From Musa acuminata AAA Group (taxonomy: Eukaryota > Streptophyta > Magnoliopsida > Zingiberales > Musaceae): a DNA stretch of 64,000 nt. A program made the position numbers and the translations under genes. The stretch spans positions 42,664,001 through 42,728,000 of the forward strand of contig NC_088357.1 of assembly GCF_036884655.1 (NCBI RefSeq), written 5' to 3'. Positions 48,996 through 60,195 of this stretch are shown piece by piece. Below the pieces are notes generated by a model. That model saw only the letters and a list, made by a program, of their open reading frames with translations, searched no databases and had not been told where the DNA came from. Numbering within the stretch: position 1 is the first letter of the stretch; each line of letters opens with the position of its first letter.

Positions 48996-51803
48996 ACAAA
49001 ACATGCTACTGTTTCATCTTGTATCTCTGCTTTGTATTTGGATACCTTATTTGTTTGAACTTTGTCCTCTTTGCTATGGATATGTTAGTCATTTGCTGAG
49101 CTTTATATGCTCACCCCGTTGCTATATAAATTTTTCAGGATAGCTTATTGCTCGCTAAAATATGTAAATTGGGTTGAGGCAGTGGAAGACTAGAAGATTT
49201 TGGGGCAAATATTTTGTACTTGATAGGTTGATGTTGTATAAGTTCTTTTTGGGTGTAATGATATATCAATGACAAATCTAGATTGATGTATCTTGTAAAT
49301 ATTTGATAAGTACCTCTTACGTCAGGATTTTGGAAATGTTAAGTCCAAACTGTGTACTGATATAAACATGTAGTATATGTTGGTTTTGTGATTGCATTAA
49401 TTGCCGCGCTTATGGATTTATGATATAGTTATGGTTTAGTTAAGTTGCTTTTGGATTTTAAGAATCATCTAGTGACATGATGTATGATTATAAACTGCAC
49501 AGGTTTTGTGAATTGTGGATTGTAGAGGTGAATGACTTGAATGTTTTTCTTAGTGACCTCAAATGTGTGATTGGATCCTGGATTGTTTGTTGAATTAAAT
49601 ATTATTAATCTTGAATTAGGTTCACACCTCCTGAATGGAAATTAAATTCTATGGGGGGGGGACGTGACAGCATCCCAAGGAGTTATGGGCTCTATGCCCC
49701 ACTGCCCGATTAGCAGTCGTATGATCCTTTTCCTGATGGGTTTGGGTTGACCATGGATGCCCTCGAGGTGGGATTACAATTTCCGTTGGATCTTGTGATC
49801 GAGGCGTGTTTCCGTAGGTGTGGAATTTCACCATCCCAGACAGTGTCGAACTCTTGGTGCTATATGATAGCCTTCCTCGGGGAGCGGGAATCGAGCCAAC
49901 CCGGACACTCTTCCTGGCCTACTTCCGTTTGAGTAGGGGCCGAGGAGGGTATTACTTGGCTGCCCTTGGTAGGTTCAAAATCAACGATGGTCCTTCCAAC
50001 AACAAGGGTTAAAAAAGTTACTATTTTTTTTGAGTTGTAGTTGGGGGTGGGGCTTTGACGTTAGATGGTCCTCCCGAACCATCAACAATGTTCCCCCCCT
50101 TTCTTTCCAACGTGGAGACCGAGAGTGTGGATCACCTAAGGAAGATTTTGTCTTCCTCTCGAGCAATTAGGGGAATGACCGAGGAATGGCTAGTCGAGGC
50201 AGGATTAAGCCCGGCTCCTAGGGGTACAGTCCTGGCTTGACCAACTTTATGCCCTGGGGCATTTACCTCGCCTCTGGACCGACTGACCAACTATCTTTTT
50301 GTTCGCAGAGATGATGAACTTCCATTCGCTGAAGGGGATGCCTAGTGCCCAAGCCCCCGCATAGTGGCCTCAAGAGGTGGAAGGTCCTGGCCTCGGGGAC
50401 ACTTCGAAGAGGGGGACACCGAGGAAGGTATTGGGGTCGGTGGAGACAAGTCGACCGAAGAAGAAGGCGAAGGTTGGGACTCAGAAGATATTCGAGGGCG
50501 TGTCAGCTCATGAGAGAGCAAGGGCTGCTCCCCTAGGCGAGGGCTCGACGGACGTGAGAGGGAAGGGAAGAGTCGGGTCCTCCGGCGATGACCCCTCGGG
50601 GAGGTCATCAACCCACCCAAAGTCGATGCACGACTTGCGCCACATTCGGCCTAAATCCGAAGGCGAGCAGTTCCAGGCTCTGAGCATGACCGACCTTCCA
50701 ATGGGGGAACTAGGGGCTCCTTACGCTTCACGTGGGTGACCCTCAAGACTGATAGTCGGATCTGGTCTGACTGGTTGGCTACTCAAGAATTTTCTCGGGG
50801 GGCACTTCACTCGGTGCTGGCAAAGCAGCTCTACTACTCCCCCTCTGTAGTGTTGATGGATCGGGCAACCAAATCTCTCATCTAGGTGAGTAGAGGTATT
50901 ACCCTTCCCCCCGTTTTCCTTTTCGTTTATGCATTCCGACGTCGATCCTTATATAGGGTCAGCATTACACCATGGCGCTGATCGACCAAGTTTATGACAC
51001 TGGCGGGGTGATTGAACATCTGGGGGAAGCCAACTCCAGCCTCCACCGCGAGGTTGAGGATATGAAGAATGGGGCCGACCCGGAGGCTGTGGCTGTGACC
51101 GAACAGCGCGCCTCGGACTTGGAATAAGAAGTGAACCACTTGAGGGCCGAGCTAAAGGAGAGTCGGGCCCGCATTCAGACGCTCGATGACGAGCTACTGA
51201 CCCTCTCCCGGGATGTCGAATCTGTTAGGACTACTTCCTAGTCTGCCGAGGAGGCTCTGAAGGAGGAGCACCTCGGGCTGCCCAGGAGAATTGAATAAGC
51301 CATTGCCGAGTATAAGAAATCTCCCAGGTTCGAGCTTGGACTATAGAGGTCAGGGCGAGTGACATACGAGTTCGAGTATCGGGTTGCCTTCGCCCGCTTC
51401 TGTGCGAAATACCCGGACCTAGAGCTGGAGTCGAACCCGTTCATCGACCTGCCAGAGAATCAAGGTTTCGATATGCCGGCAAACATCCCTTTCGACGACA
51501 GCCCTGAAACCCTCCCGAACTAAGGGGTGTAATTTTTCTTTTATCTTGGTCGGGTCAGATTTTGGGGTTGTATTGCCCTGATCGCAATGTGTTCACTCTT
51601 TTTTATTAATGAAAATTGGCTTTTCGGAATCTTGACTCTTTACTTTCATGGGTAAAACCTTTTCAAGTTTGATGCATTCCAAGTCCTTTGGAGGGGACTC
51701 CCCTCCATGGTCTCGAGGCGATAAGTTCCTTCTCGGACCACGTCATAGACTCGGTAGGGGCCTCCCCAGTTCGGCGCGAGCTTTCCTCTTGCTCGGGTTG
51801 GGG

Positions 51804-52361
51804 CCCTCCTTCTAGCGCCAAAAATATTGATGAATTAATGCGCCGTGTTCGAGGAGTCAGCATGGCTTGGTCCACGTGTCGGTGTCTGGAGCTCCTGCTT
51901 GTCGCGAAGAATATATGAGCTAGCCGGGTCGAGGGTCAAGCCGTCAGCTTGGTCTTCCGAGAAGGCATCCCTCGGCGAGGGGTTGAAGTCGGTCGGATCG
52001 CGAGGTCGATAAAATGATGTCATCTCCAGCTGGGGTGTCTCTCGATTGCAATCGCGGGGTGACCAAGCTCCTGCACAAAAGGCCCTCATCAGGGGGTTCC
52101 TGACTTTGGCCCCTCGGAGGTTAAGTTAGTGGTTGTTTTTCTCTCCCTTTTTCTCTCTTACTGGCCAGATGTCGGTCAGGGATTTTTATATTACAACTTG
52201 AAGATTGGTCATACACGAATTTGGTGCAGTGGCCGATCCCCGAGTAGTAGGATAGTACCTTCGTGCAGTCGTCGCCTGGAGTGCATAGAACGGCACCCTG
52301 CGGTGCCGCCCCGAGCTTTCCGGGATGGGACTTGCCGAGGGGCACCTTTGGTACGGGTTCC
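51804..52361 (-). mobile_element. LTR plus PBS fragment of the same family inside pol (copy 2)
   Basis: About 558 bp. Positions 51825-52361 match the Tat LTR but lack roughly the first 105 bp of it. Positions 51804-51824 match the PBS side (TGGCGCTAGAAGGAGGGCC on minus). Immediately outside both edges the integrase tail continues in the same frame with no apparent loss. A GGG triplet sits at each edge (51800-51803 and 52362-52364), so at most a 3-base duplication or microhomology is visible rather than the 5 bp of normal integration. Confidence 0.7.
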
Positions 52362-54575
52362 GGGTCACTCATTTCGGTCTTTCGAAGGATGAGGTCTCTG
52401 GCCTTGATCGGTCATGGGCGGACCCTGTGATTGTAAAGTCGGGCTGTGGCTTTTTTGTATGCCAGGGTGTGTAGGTGCGCCTCAGCCCTTCTCTCTTCGA
52501 GAAGGTCTAGGTTAGCCCTGAGGCCCTCCTCGGAGTTGTCTTGCTCGAAGGTGATGGTGCACAAGGTCGGGAATACCATCTCGGGTGGAAGGACTGCTTT
52601 GGTTCTGAATGCTAGGCTGAATAGGGATTCCCCTGAGGCAGACTTGGGGGTCATTCACAGTGCCCATAGGATGCTAGGGAGTTTGTCCACCTAGGCCCCA
52701 AGCACACCCGTGACCCTCTTCTTGAGGCCTTCCAGGGTTGCCTGATTCATTACTTTGGCCTGGCCATTGGTTTGGGGGTGTACGACCTAGTTGAACTTTA
52801 ATTGTATTCCGTATGACTGACAGTAGGCCTTGAATTTGGCGCTGTTAAATTGGGTTCCATTGTCGGTGATGATAGCCTTCGGGATTTTGAACCGGGTGAT
52901 GATGTTTCTCCATGTGAAGCCCTGAAGTTGTCTCTCCGTGATGGACGCTAAAGGTTCGGCTTTGACCCACTTCGTGAAGTAGTCATCCCCGACTATGAGG
53001 AAGCGTCACTGTCTTGAAGCTGGAGGGAAGGGCCCGAGGAGGTCAAGACCTCATTGGGCGAAGGGCCAGGCCGCATCTATCGGGGTGAGTGGGACTACTG
53101 GTTGGTGTTATAACCGGGTATGCTTTTGGCATTGTTGGCACGGCTACACGTATGATAGAGCGTCTTGGCACACGGTCGACCAATAGTATCCCTGTCTGAG
53201 GATCTTGAAGGCCAATGTCTGACCCCCGATGTACTCCCCGCAAATTCCCTCATGGAGCTCAGCGAGTGCCGCCTCGACCTCATGTGGCACGAGGCAGCGT
53301 AGAAGGGGTTGAGAGAAGGCTCTTCGGTACAACTTTCCACCGATATCACAGTACCAGGCTTGGGTTCGTCTTAATCGTCGTGCGGCCGTCGGGTCATCGA
53401 GTTGCATCCCATCCCTCTTGAAGTGGAGGATTTCCTCCATCCAGTTCGGCGAGACCTTGGTCCTGACGATGTCGTGGGTCGATATTGTCGGGGCTATGAT
53501 GGATTCCGTTGTTGGAGCTCCTCCCAGGTCATGAGCAGAGGCCAGTTTGGCCAGGGCATCGGCTTGCGTATTCTGCGCATGAGGTATCCTTGTGATCGAG
53601 AGGCAGTCGAAACGATGAGCGAGCCATCTCACTTCTACCAGGTACAACGTCATGGTTGGGTCTCGGGCTTCATAACTCCTGTTGGCGTGTCCCGCCACCA
53701 GTTGGGAGTCGCTGAAGGCCTCGAGGTCGCCCACATGCATCTCCAAGGCTAGGCGCAGTCCGTGAAGTAGTGCCTCGTACTCGGCTTCGTTGTTGGTTTC
53801 TCTGGTCGGGCTCTTGAGTATGAGTCCGGCTCCTGCTCCTTCGGTGGTTGCCAACCCATCCACATACAGGGTCCATGCAGTCCCGCTATGTCCCTGTCCA
53901 ATAGCACGATCTTCGGGGGTTAGTTCGGAGATGAAGTCGACCAATACTTGGCTTTAATGGTCGTTCTGGGGGCATATTGAATGTCAAACTCATCGAGCTC
54001 GACTGACCACCACAACATCCGACCCGTTGCATCAAACTTCGAGAGGATTTGCCGCAGGGGTTGGTCGGTTATCACCTTGATCTGGTGGGCTTGAAAGTAT
54101 GGTTGCAGCGTTCGGGCCGTCTTTATCAGCGCGAGGATCAATTTCTCGATCGGGGGATATCGTACTTTGGGTCCGACGAGAATGTGGTTGATATAATAGA
54201 TGGGTTGCTGTGTCGATGGTGCCTCTCAGGTTAACACCGAGCTGACCACTTGTGCTGAGGCTGCAAGGTAAAGACCGAGAACCTCGCCCGGCTCGAGTGA
54301 GGTGAGTCGGGGTAATCGAGTGAGGCACGCCTTCAACTTTTTGAAGGCTTCCTTGCATTCCGAGGTTCATGCGAAGCTATCGGCCTATCGAAGAGCTCGG
54401 AAGAAGGGGAGGCACTTGTCGCCTGAACGCGACATGAACCTACTGAGCGTTGCTAGTTTTCTAGCGAGGCGCTGCACTTTCTTGATCGAGCGGGGAGGCT
54501 GCATCTCTATTATGACCCGAACTTTTTTCGGGTTGGTGTCTATTCCTCTCTGGTGGATGACGAACCCGAGGAACT

Positions 54576-56184
54576 TGCTAGTCATAAGTGCCCAGCAAGC
54601 CAATCACGTGAGTGATGACATATGTGACTTGACATGTAGTCGTTTTACTTATTATATTTTGGCATTTATCACTTTATATTGACCATTGCATATATGCATG
54701 TATATATTGTGATGTCCTTGGATCTATGCAATGGGAGTCAGATCGTGATGAGATCACGATAATGAGATCGATTCGCTTTTAAACATAGATCCTAAATAAT
54801 CCCAGTCATAGGTTACTCGAGAGGGACATCGAGATAATCGGACAGACTGGTGTGCTATATACTCATCCATATGATGGATGTAGCTGGTCTCATAGCCGCT
54901 CATGTGGGGACACTAGGGATATAATACAAGTGCTCATTAGAGAATGAGTTCACTGATTGATCCGCTTACGGAATATTGGATGGTTGATGATGCCTTATTT
55001 TTATACATCGATTTCGTAGTTCTAGTGGTGTATCTGGTCCTTAGACTTGAGACACCAAGGATGTCCTGTATAAGTGCTCCACTCTTTGATACCGGACTTA
55101 TAGATTTGGATGTCTCAGATTTATTACAGTCGGTCATCGGGAGTGACAGTCAATCTTACGAGGGCTATTGAGTGTCAATAGAGGATCATCCACTCTCGGT
55201 GTCATGAGAGGAATATCCCATGTATTCCTGCTTAGACAAATCCTTGGTCAGGGTCATTCGGATTGAGAGAGAATGAGTTCTCGGGGAGAATCCAATTAGA
55301 GTAAGACTCGAGTAGAAACCGTATGAGTTTGACAACACCATGCTCGGTATACAATTTTTAGGATATTAGATGGATAAGGGATTATATGTATATGGTAACT
55401 GAGGACAGACAGGTCCAATGGATTGGATTCCCCTGTATTGTCTGGGGACTACGGCGTAGTGGCCTAGTACGTCCGCAGTCGATGAGTCGAGTGAATTATT
55501 ATAGAGATAATAATTCACTAAGCCAGAAGGAGTTCTGAAAGGTATGACTCACGGCCAGCTCGATATTAGGCCTAGAGGGTCACACACATATGGTAGGTAT
55601 TGCGATGAGTAGAGGTTCGGATATGAGATATCCACCAAAGTCCCTATCTTATTGGATATCCAATAAACCTCTGAATTATTGGATCCCATGGACGAGATCC
55701 AATAAAAGCCCATGAAAGATTATTGGATAGAGATCAACTAATCTAAGAGGCTTGGGTAGTTGGATGAAGATCCAATACCCAATATGGGAGGATCCATTAG
55801 GGTTAAGTTGACAGGGGACCTCTATAAATATGAGGGATTCAGTGGTTCATAGGCTAGAGTCTTTACTTGCCTCTCCTATTCTCCTCCCCCTCTCCACCTC
55901 AAAGCATGCCTGGAGTTTTGAGAGCGTTGTCACTGCCTTACTATGTGGATCGACGTTAGAGAGGAGGGCACTTGACCTCCTTCACCCTCTCCTAGATACT
56001 TGCAATGATTCAGGGATATACGATATCCCTAGGTAACACAATCTGTTCTATATACAGTTTTAAGTTTTGTGAATTTTTGCGCACCAATCTTCGCACGACG
56101 ACAAACACATATTTAGGAATTTAGAGATTTTATTTTTCTATTCTTTCACTGCGCATATGATGTCGCCCCCAAGATTTCCCAACA
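54576..56184 (+). mobile_element. 1.6-kb copia solo LTR in the gypsy reverse transcriptase
   Basis: 1609 bp starting TGCTAGTCATAAG and ending TTTCCCAACA, with perfect 5-bp duplications GAACT at 54571-54575 and 56185-56189. A TATA box (CTATAAATATGAGG, about 55822-55835) in plus orientation precedes a CT-rich leader, and the TTCCCAACA end is typical of copia LTRs. There is no internal coding region, so it is a solo LTR left by LTR-LTR recombination. It splits the RT domain just after the YVDD region. Confidence 0.88.
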
Positions 56185-57459
56185 GAACTTCCCCAAACTG
56201 GCCCCGAAGACACACTTCGAAGGGTTCAGGTGCATGTTGAATCGCTTGAGGGTCTGGAATGTCTTCGCCAAGTTGGCCAAATGTGTGCTTGCCGACTTGC
56301 TTTTCACGATCATGTCGTCTACGTACACCTCCATGTTTCTCCCGAGTTGTTGCTTGAATAGCTCGTTGACCATTCATTAGTATGTCGCCCCGATGTTTTT
56401 TAGGCCAAAAGGCATTACCTTGTAACAGTACACTCCTTTATCGGTAATGAAGGCGGTGTGCTCTTGGTCTTGCAGTGCCATCCGGATCTGGTTATAGCTT
56501 GAGAATGCGTCCATGATATGAAAAGTTCGTAACCTGTCGTGGCATCTATTAGTTGGTCTATCCTCGGGAGTGGGTAGCAATCTTTAGGGCATGATTGGTT
56601 GAGATTAATGTAATCAACACACATCCTCCAGCTTTCATTGTGTTTCTTGACAAGGACTACATTTGACAACCATTGGGGGTATTTTACCTCGGTTATGAAT
56701 CTAGCCTTTCTAAGGCGACGGTTTACTTTATCGCTGATTGCTTTTTGTCGGTCGGGGGTGAACCTCCTCGGCTTCTGCTTCACAGGTCGAGCCTCGGGGT
56801 GGATGTTGAGGTGATGCTGAGTCACTCCCGGGTCGATTCTAGGCATTTCTTTCAGGGACCATGTGAATACATTAGCATTTCGCTTCAGGAAGTCGATAAG
56901 TTGGAGTTGGTTCGCTTCAAGGAGCATTGTTCTGACTTTCACGGTCATGTCGGGTCGATCCCTCTTTATAGGCACCTCAATAATTGGTTCAGGTGGCTCC
57001 AGGTGTATTGGCATCCTGGCTTCCTCGCACGGATCCGGGGCTTGCTGGGGCAGCGACTTCTCCGGAAGAGTGACCGTGGCAAGATAGCAATGCCTTGATT
57101 CTTTAGGATCGCTTTGGGATACCCCGACCCCTACTGACGTTGGGAACTTGATGGCCCAGTGATAGGTAGAGACCATCGCTTTCAATTTGTTGAGTGTCGG
57201 GCGGCCAAGGATGACGTTATAGGCCGAAGGAAGGTCGACTACCATGAAGGTAGTTATCGTCGTCTTGGCTCTCGGTTCCTCCTCGATGGTAATGGGGAGG
57301 GTGGTGGTCCCGAGCAGGGAGATGGAATCCCTTGTGAATCCGATGAGTGCTGATGCCATGGGGGTGAGGTCCTCGTTGGTCAGACCGAGCTTCCTGAAGG
57401 CATCGAAGCACAGCACGTCGGCAAAGCTACCGGTGTCGACCATCACCCTTTTTACCTGA

Positions 57460-59080
57460 GCGTTGGTGATTCAGATAGAGATTACCAAAGCGTCGTCGTG
57501 GTGGGAGAGTTTGACTTCTTCGGCCCTGAAGGTGATTTCGGGCTCGAACTCAGATCCATCGGTGATGAGGTCACCAACAGCCGGTCCATCGGTGATGAGG
57601 TCGATTTGTCTCTTGACGGGACCCCTAGGGTGCGACGATGCTTCTCTCGGTTCCTTGAGGAAGCGCCCGAAGTGGCCTCTCCGGATGAACTCCTCAATTT
57701 GGTTCCGGAGGTCGTGGTAGTCTTTTGTATCATGGACGTAGTCTCAGTGAAACTTGCAATATTTGGATCGATCTTTATGAGTGGCTTTTAAAGGGTTGGG
57801 CTATTACAAGAGGCCCTTCTCCCTAATCTAGAAGAAGATCTCAGTGCGCGAAGTGTTCAAAGGTAGAGGCGGGGTCCTCGGGAGCAGCTGCGCGAGTTGG
57901 TCGGCCTCCTGCAGGGTTGCACCATTGGTGGCCTCGAAGTCGCTCCTCGGGCCTGCTCCATCCTCGACCTCTTGCCATCCTCGCACCTACCTACCATTAG
58001 GGCTTCGGCGGTAATGTATTGGTTGGCGCATTGGAGCATCTCGGGGATGGTTGCGAGCAGCTTCTCGATTAACGACCAGAAGAACCTCGAAGGTCTTAGG
58101 CCCATCAGGAACGCTTGCATGATCAGAGAAGGGTGAGCATCCGGGAATCCCCGAATTTCGGTGGCAAAACACGCCATGAATTGAGAGAGTGATTCGTCCT
58201 CGTGTTGGGATAACGCGAGTAGCGTGGCTATGGAGGGCTTGGGCTGCACACTTGCCAGGAAGTTTTGCTCGAATTCCCTTACGAGTTAATCAAAAGAAGA
58301 AATTGGGAACGACAGCAGTCAGCTGAACCACGCCCGTGCTAGTCCTCAGAAGGTAGTTGGCAACGCCTGACACATTAGGGCGTCAGAGGTGGCGTAAAGG
58401 GCCATTCGTGCTTTGTGGGGATGGAGCAACCATCATATGTTTCTAGTGCCGGGAGTCTGAAGTTGAGCAGCACAGGCTTGTCCTGGATCTCCTGAGCAAA
58501 CGGGGATCCACCCGAGTTGCTTTCGCTCGTCTCGTCGCGCGACTTCTAGAATTCACGCTGGAACTCGTTTAGGCGACGGTTGACCGCGAATAACTAGACC
58601 CTGAATGGGTCGTCTGCCAAGTTCGATGATAAGGTGTCGAGCTCGAGGGTGATGGAGCGACTCGGTGAGGCGCAGGTGCGCTTCATTCAGGCAGGTTTCT
58701 TGGGATGGCCATCGGCTCTTGGGCTTCTCCCATCCCGACTTGTTCCCTAGTTGGTCGTTGTTGTGTCGGGTCGGTCGGGAGACTTGCTAACAGTACTATA
58801 TGCGGGATGAGTAGGATGACTGTTTGCATCATTCCCGCCAAGGTCTGCACTTACTTGGCCAGGGCATGGAATGCTTCTGGCGAAACGACCGAGGATCCTA
58901 CAGCATATCCGGGGGGGAGAGTCCCGGATCGTTGAACAGACGCCAGTAATAATCCGGCATCATAGCCGGGATGCCCCCATCCCAAGGGATAAGGAGGGGC
59001 TGATCACCGTGTCCGAAAGGGGGATGTTCAACCGGTAGTTCTCCCTTGAGGTGAGCTCTTGGCGGGTGCTCCCGAGACAT
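57460..59080 (-). pseudogene. Gag of the Tat-type gypsy element, broken
   Basis: Minus-strand frame starting at the ATG at 59080-59078, about 25 nt after the 5' LTR and just past the PBS. A central Retrotrans_gag-like part (57857-58249: [23 protein letters not shown], shown only in part) is recognisable, followed by a degenerate zinc-knuckle-like region near 57720 in which a stop codon occurs. Stops and frameshifts separate the pieces. Confidence 0.7.
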
Positions 59081-59104
59081 CGGCCCTCCTTCTAGCACCA
59101 AAAA

Positions 59105-59549
59105 TGTTGATGAACTAATGCGCTATGTCCGAGGAGTCAGCACAGCTTGGTCCATGCATCGATATTTGGAGCTCTCGCTTGTCATAAGGAATATCTGAGC
59201 TGGCTGGGTCGAGGGTCGAGCCATTGGCTTCGTCTTCCGAGAAGGTGTCCCCCGGCGGGGGGTTCCCGACTTTGGCCCCTCGGAGGTTAAGTTAGTTATT
59301 GTTTTTCTCTCCTTTTTTCTCTCTCTCCCGGGCCAGATGCGATCAAGAGTTTTTATACTACAACTCGAAGATCGATCGTATGCGGATTTGACACGGTGGC
59401 CGATCCCTGAGTAGCGGGATAGTACCTTCGTGCAGTCATCGCTCGGAGTGCACGGAACGGTGCCCTGCGGTGTCACCCCTAGCTTTTCGGGATGGGACTT
59501 GCCGAGGGGCGCCTCTGGTACGGGTTTCGAGTCGATGCGAGGAAGTACC
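59105..59549 (-). repeat. 5' LTR of the Tat-type element (copy 3), cut and internally deleted
   Basis: The right-hand LTR of the minus-strand gypsy element. Compared with copy 1 it lacks about 115 bp between GAGAAGG and GGGGGGTTC (near 59240-59265). Its outer part is missing because a copia element begins at 59550; the remainder is probably beyond the window. Confidence 0.8.
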
Positions 59550-60153
59550 TGATGGGGATATAAACAGGAATAACCTTTGTATAGGAACAAATACTAGAAG
59601 ACCAAAATACGCAGCGGAATAAAATGGAAACACAATCAAACAGAACACCAAGATATACGTGGAAAACCCCTTCAATGTGAAGGGTAAAAACCACGGGGCA
59701 AACTAGAGATAATCCACTATGAGAATAATGAATGTACAAATCTCAATCTCTTGCCCAAAACCCTAGCAACAACCACAAGAGAATAACTGGGATACAAGGA
59801 TCACGTCACTGCCCACAATATCTAAAACCTCCCAAGTAATCACAGCAAGAGCCTACTGTAGATTTGGTCTAACCTGAGATGAGAACACTGCTAGATGATT
59901 GAGAATAGTCTCTCTGTGTTGTCCTTGTCTTCTTCCCTTTCTTTCTCTTCCTTTTCTGCCTTGTTCTCCTTCTTCTCTTTGGAATCTCGTAGCTCCTAAG
60001 ATCTGCCTCGTTGCTGCCTTTTTATAGCTTTAATCTGCCTCTAAAACGCAGCCACCACACCCCCCTAATCTTAATTAGGGTTAGGTTAAGAGGGGGTGTT
60101 GGCTGTGGGCTGATAAAGCCCACATGGGCTGAATATGGGCCATCAGCCCAACA
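59550..60153 (-). repeat. 3' LTR of the copia element
   Basis: 604 bp with minus-strand ends TGTTGGGCTGATGG and TATATCCCCATCA. A TATA box (GCTATAAAAAGG, minus) lies at about 60017-60028, and a C/G-rich imperfect inverted repeat at about 60056-60100. Confidence 0.88.
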
Positions 60154-60195
60154 ACCTCCCCCTTCAGCCCATAAGGGAGGCTGTCCCATGACTCC

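Larger units (their letters stand above)
46353..49669 (+). mobile_element. 3.3-kb solo LTR, chromovirus (Del/Tekay)-like
   Basis: 3317 bp starting TGTAACATCCCCC and ending GGGACGTGACA, with perfect 5-bp duplications GCATC at 46348-46352 and 49670-49674. TG...CA ends, the TGTAACA/GTGACA pair and the length fit long Del/Tekay-type LTRs. There is no gag or pol between the ends and no internal LTR boundary, so it is a solo LTR. A TATA-like GCTATATAAAT lies at about 49120. It splits the antisense ORF at a codon boundary after an Ile codon. Orientation is inferred from the TATA position. Confidence 0.85.
46064..51523 (+). pseudogene. Antisense accessory ORF of the Tat element, interrupted
   Basis: A plus-strand reading frame convergent with pol. 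It starts near ATG 46064 (or 46100) with a Ser-rich N-terminus, about 50 nt after a TATA-like CTATATAAG at 46011. After a small frameshift it is cut at 46352 by a 3317-bp insertion and resumes at 49675 with blocks such as FGLTMDALEVGLQFPL and SRAIRGMTEEWLVEAGLSP. A helical region (about 50950-51240) follows, then a tail ending at the TAA at 51521-51523. The conserved part resembles the Pfam family called putative gypsy type transposon (Transposase_28), known from antisense ORFs of Tat elements; its function is unknown. Several stops and frameshifts make this copy dead. Confidence 0.75.
51646..57446 (-). pseudogene. Pol of the Tat-type gypsy element, broken
   Basis: Minus strand. An aspartic protease motif (VDTGSFADVL) lies at the start, about 57440. 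RT motifs follow (WRMCVDYINLNQSCPKD near 56600; VYVDDMIVKSK near 56320). After a 1.6-kb insertion the RT thumb and first RNase H continue (54603-53945). A second RNase H-like domain (WTLYVDG, NNEAEYEALLHGL, DALAKLAS) and the HHCC zinc part of integrase lie at 53944-53144, and the integrase C-terminal part at 52654-52380. After a 558-bp insertion the tail (GGPYRV...GTYRLETMEG) stops at 51648-51646. Frames change several times (for example near 56580, 56375 and 53950) and there are internal stops, so no functional polyprotein is encoded. Confidence 0.85.
43128..59549 (-). mobile_element. Degenerate Tat-type Ty3/gypsy element, multiply interrupted
   Basis: Minus-strand order: 5' LTR (59105-59549 visible), PBS-like TGGTGCTAGAAGG next to it, gag, protease, reverse transcriptase, RNase H, a second RNase H-like domain, integrase, a convergent plus-strand accessory ORF, a 92-bp tandem repeat, a polypurine tract (43756-43770), and the 3' LTR (43128-43755). 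Two RNase H domains and an antisense ORF between pol and the 3' LTR are known hallmarks of the plant Tat group (Grande/RIRE2/Retand-like). About 7 kb of the span belongs to later insertions. The outer target duplication cannot be checked because another element sits in the 5' LTR. Confidence 0.85.

Noticed and set aside
51804..52361. Copy 2 as the shared LTR of two neighbouring gypsy elements
   Set aside because: The integrase tail on its left continues the pol on its right in frame, so it fits better as an insertion in a single element. Not fully excluded.
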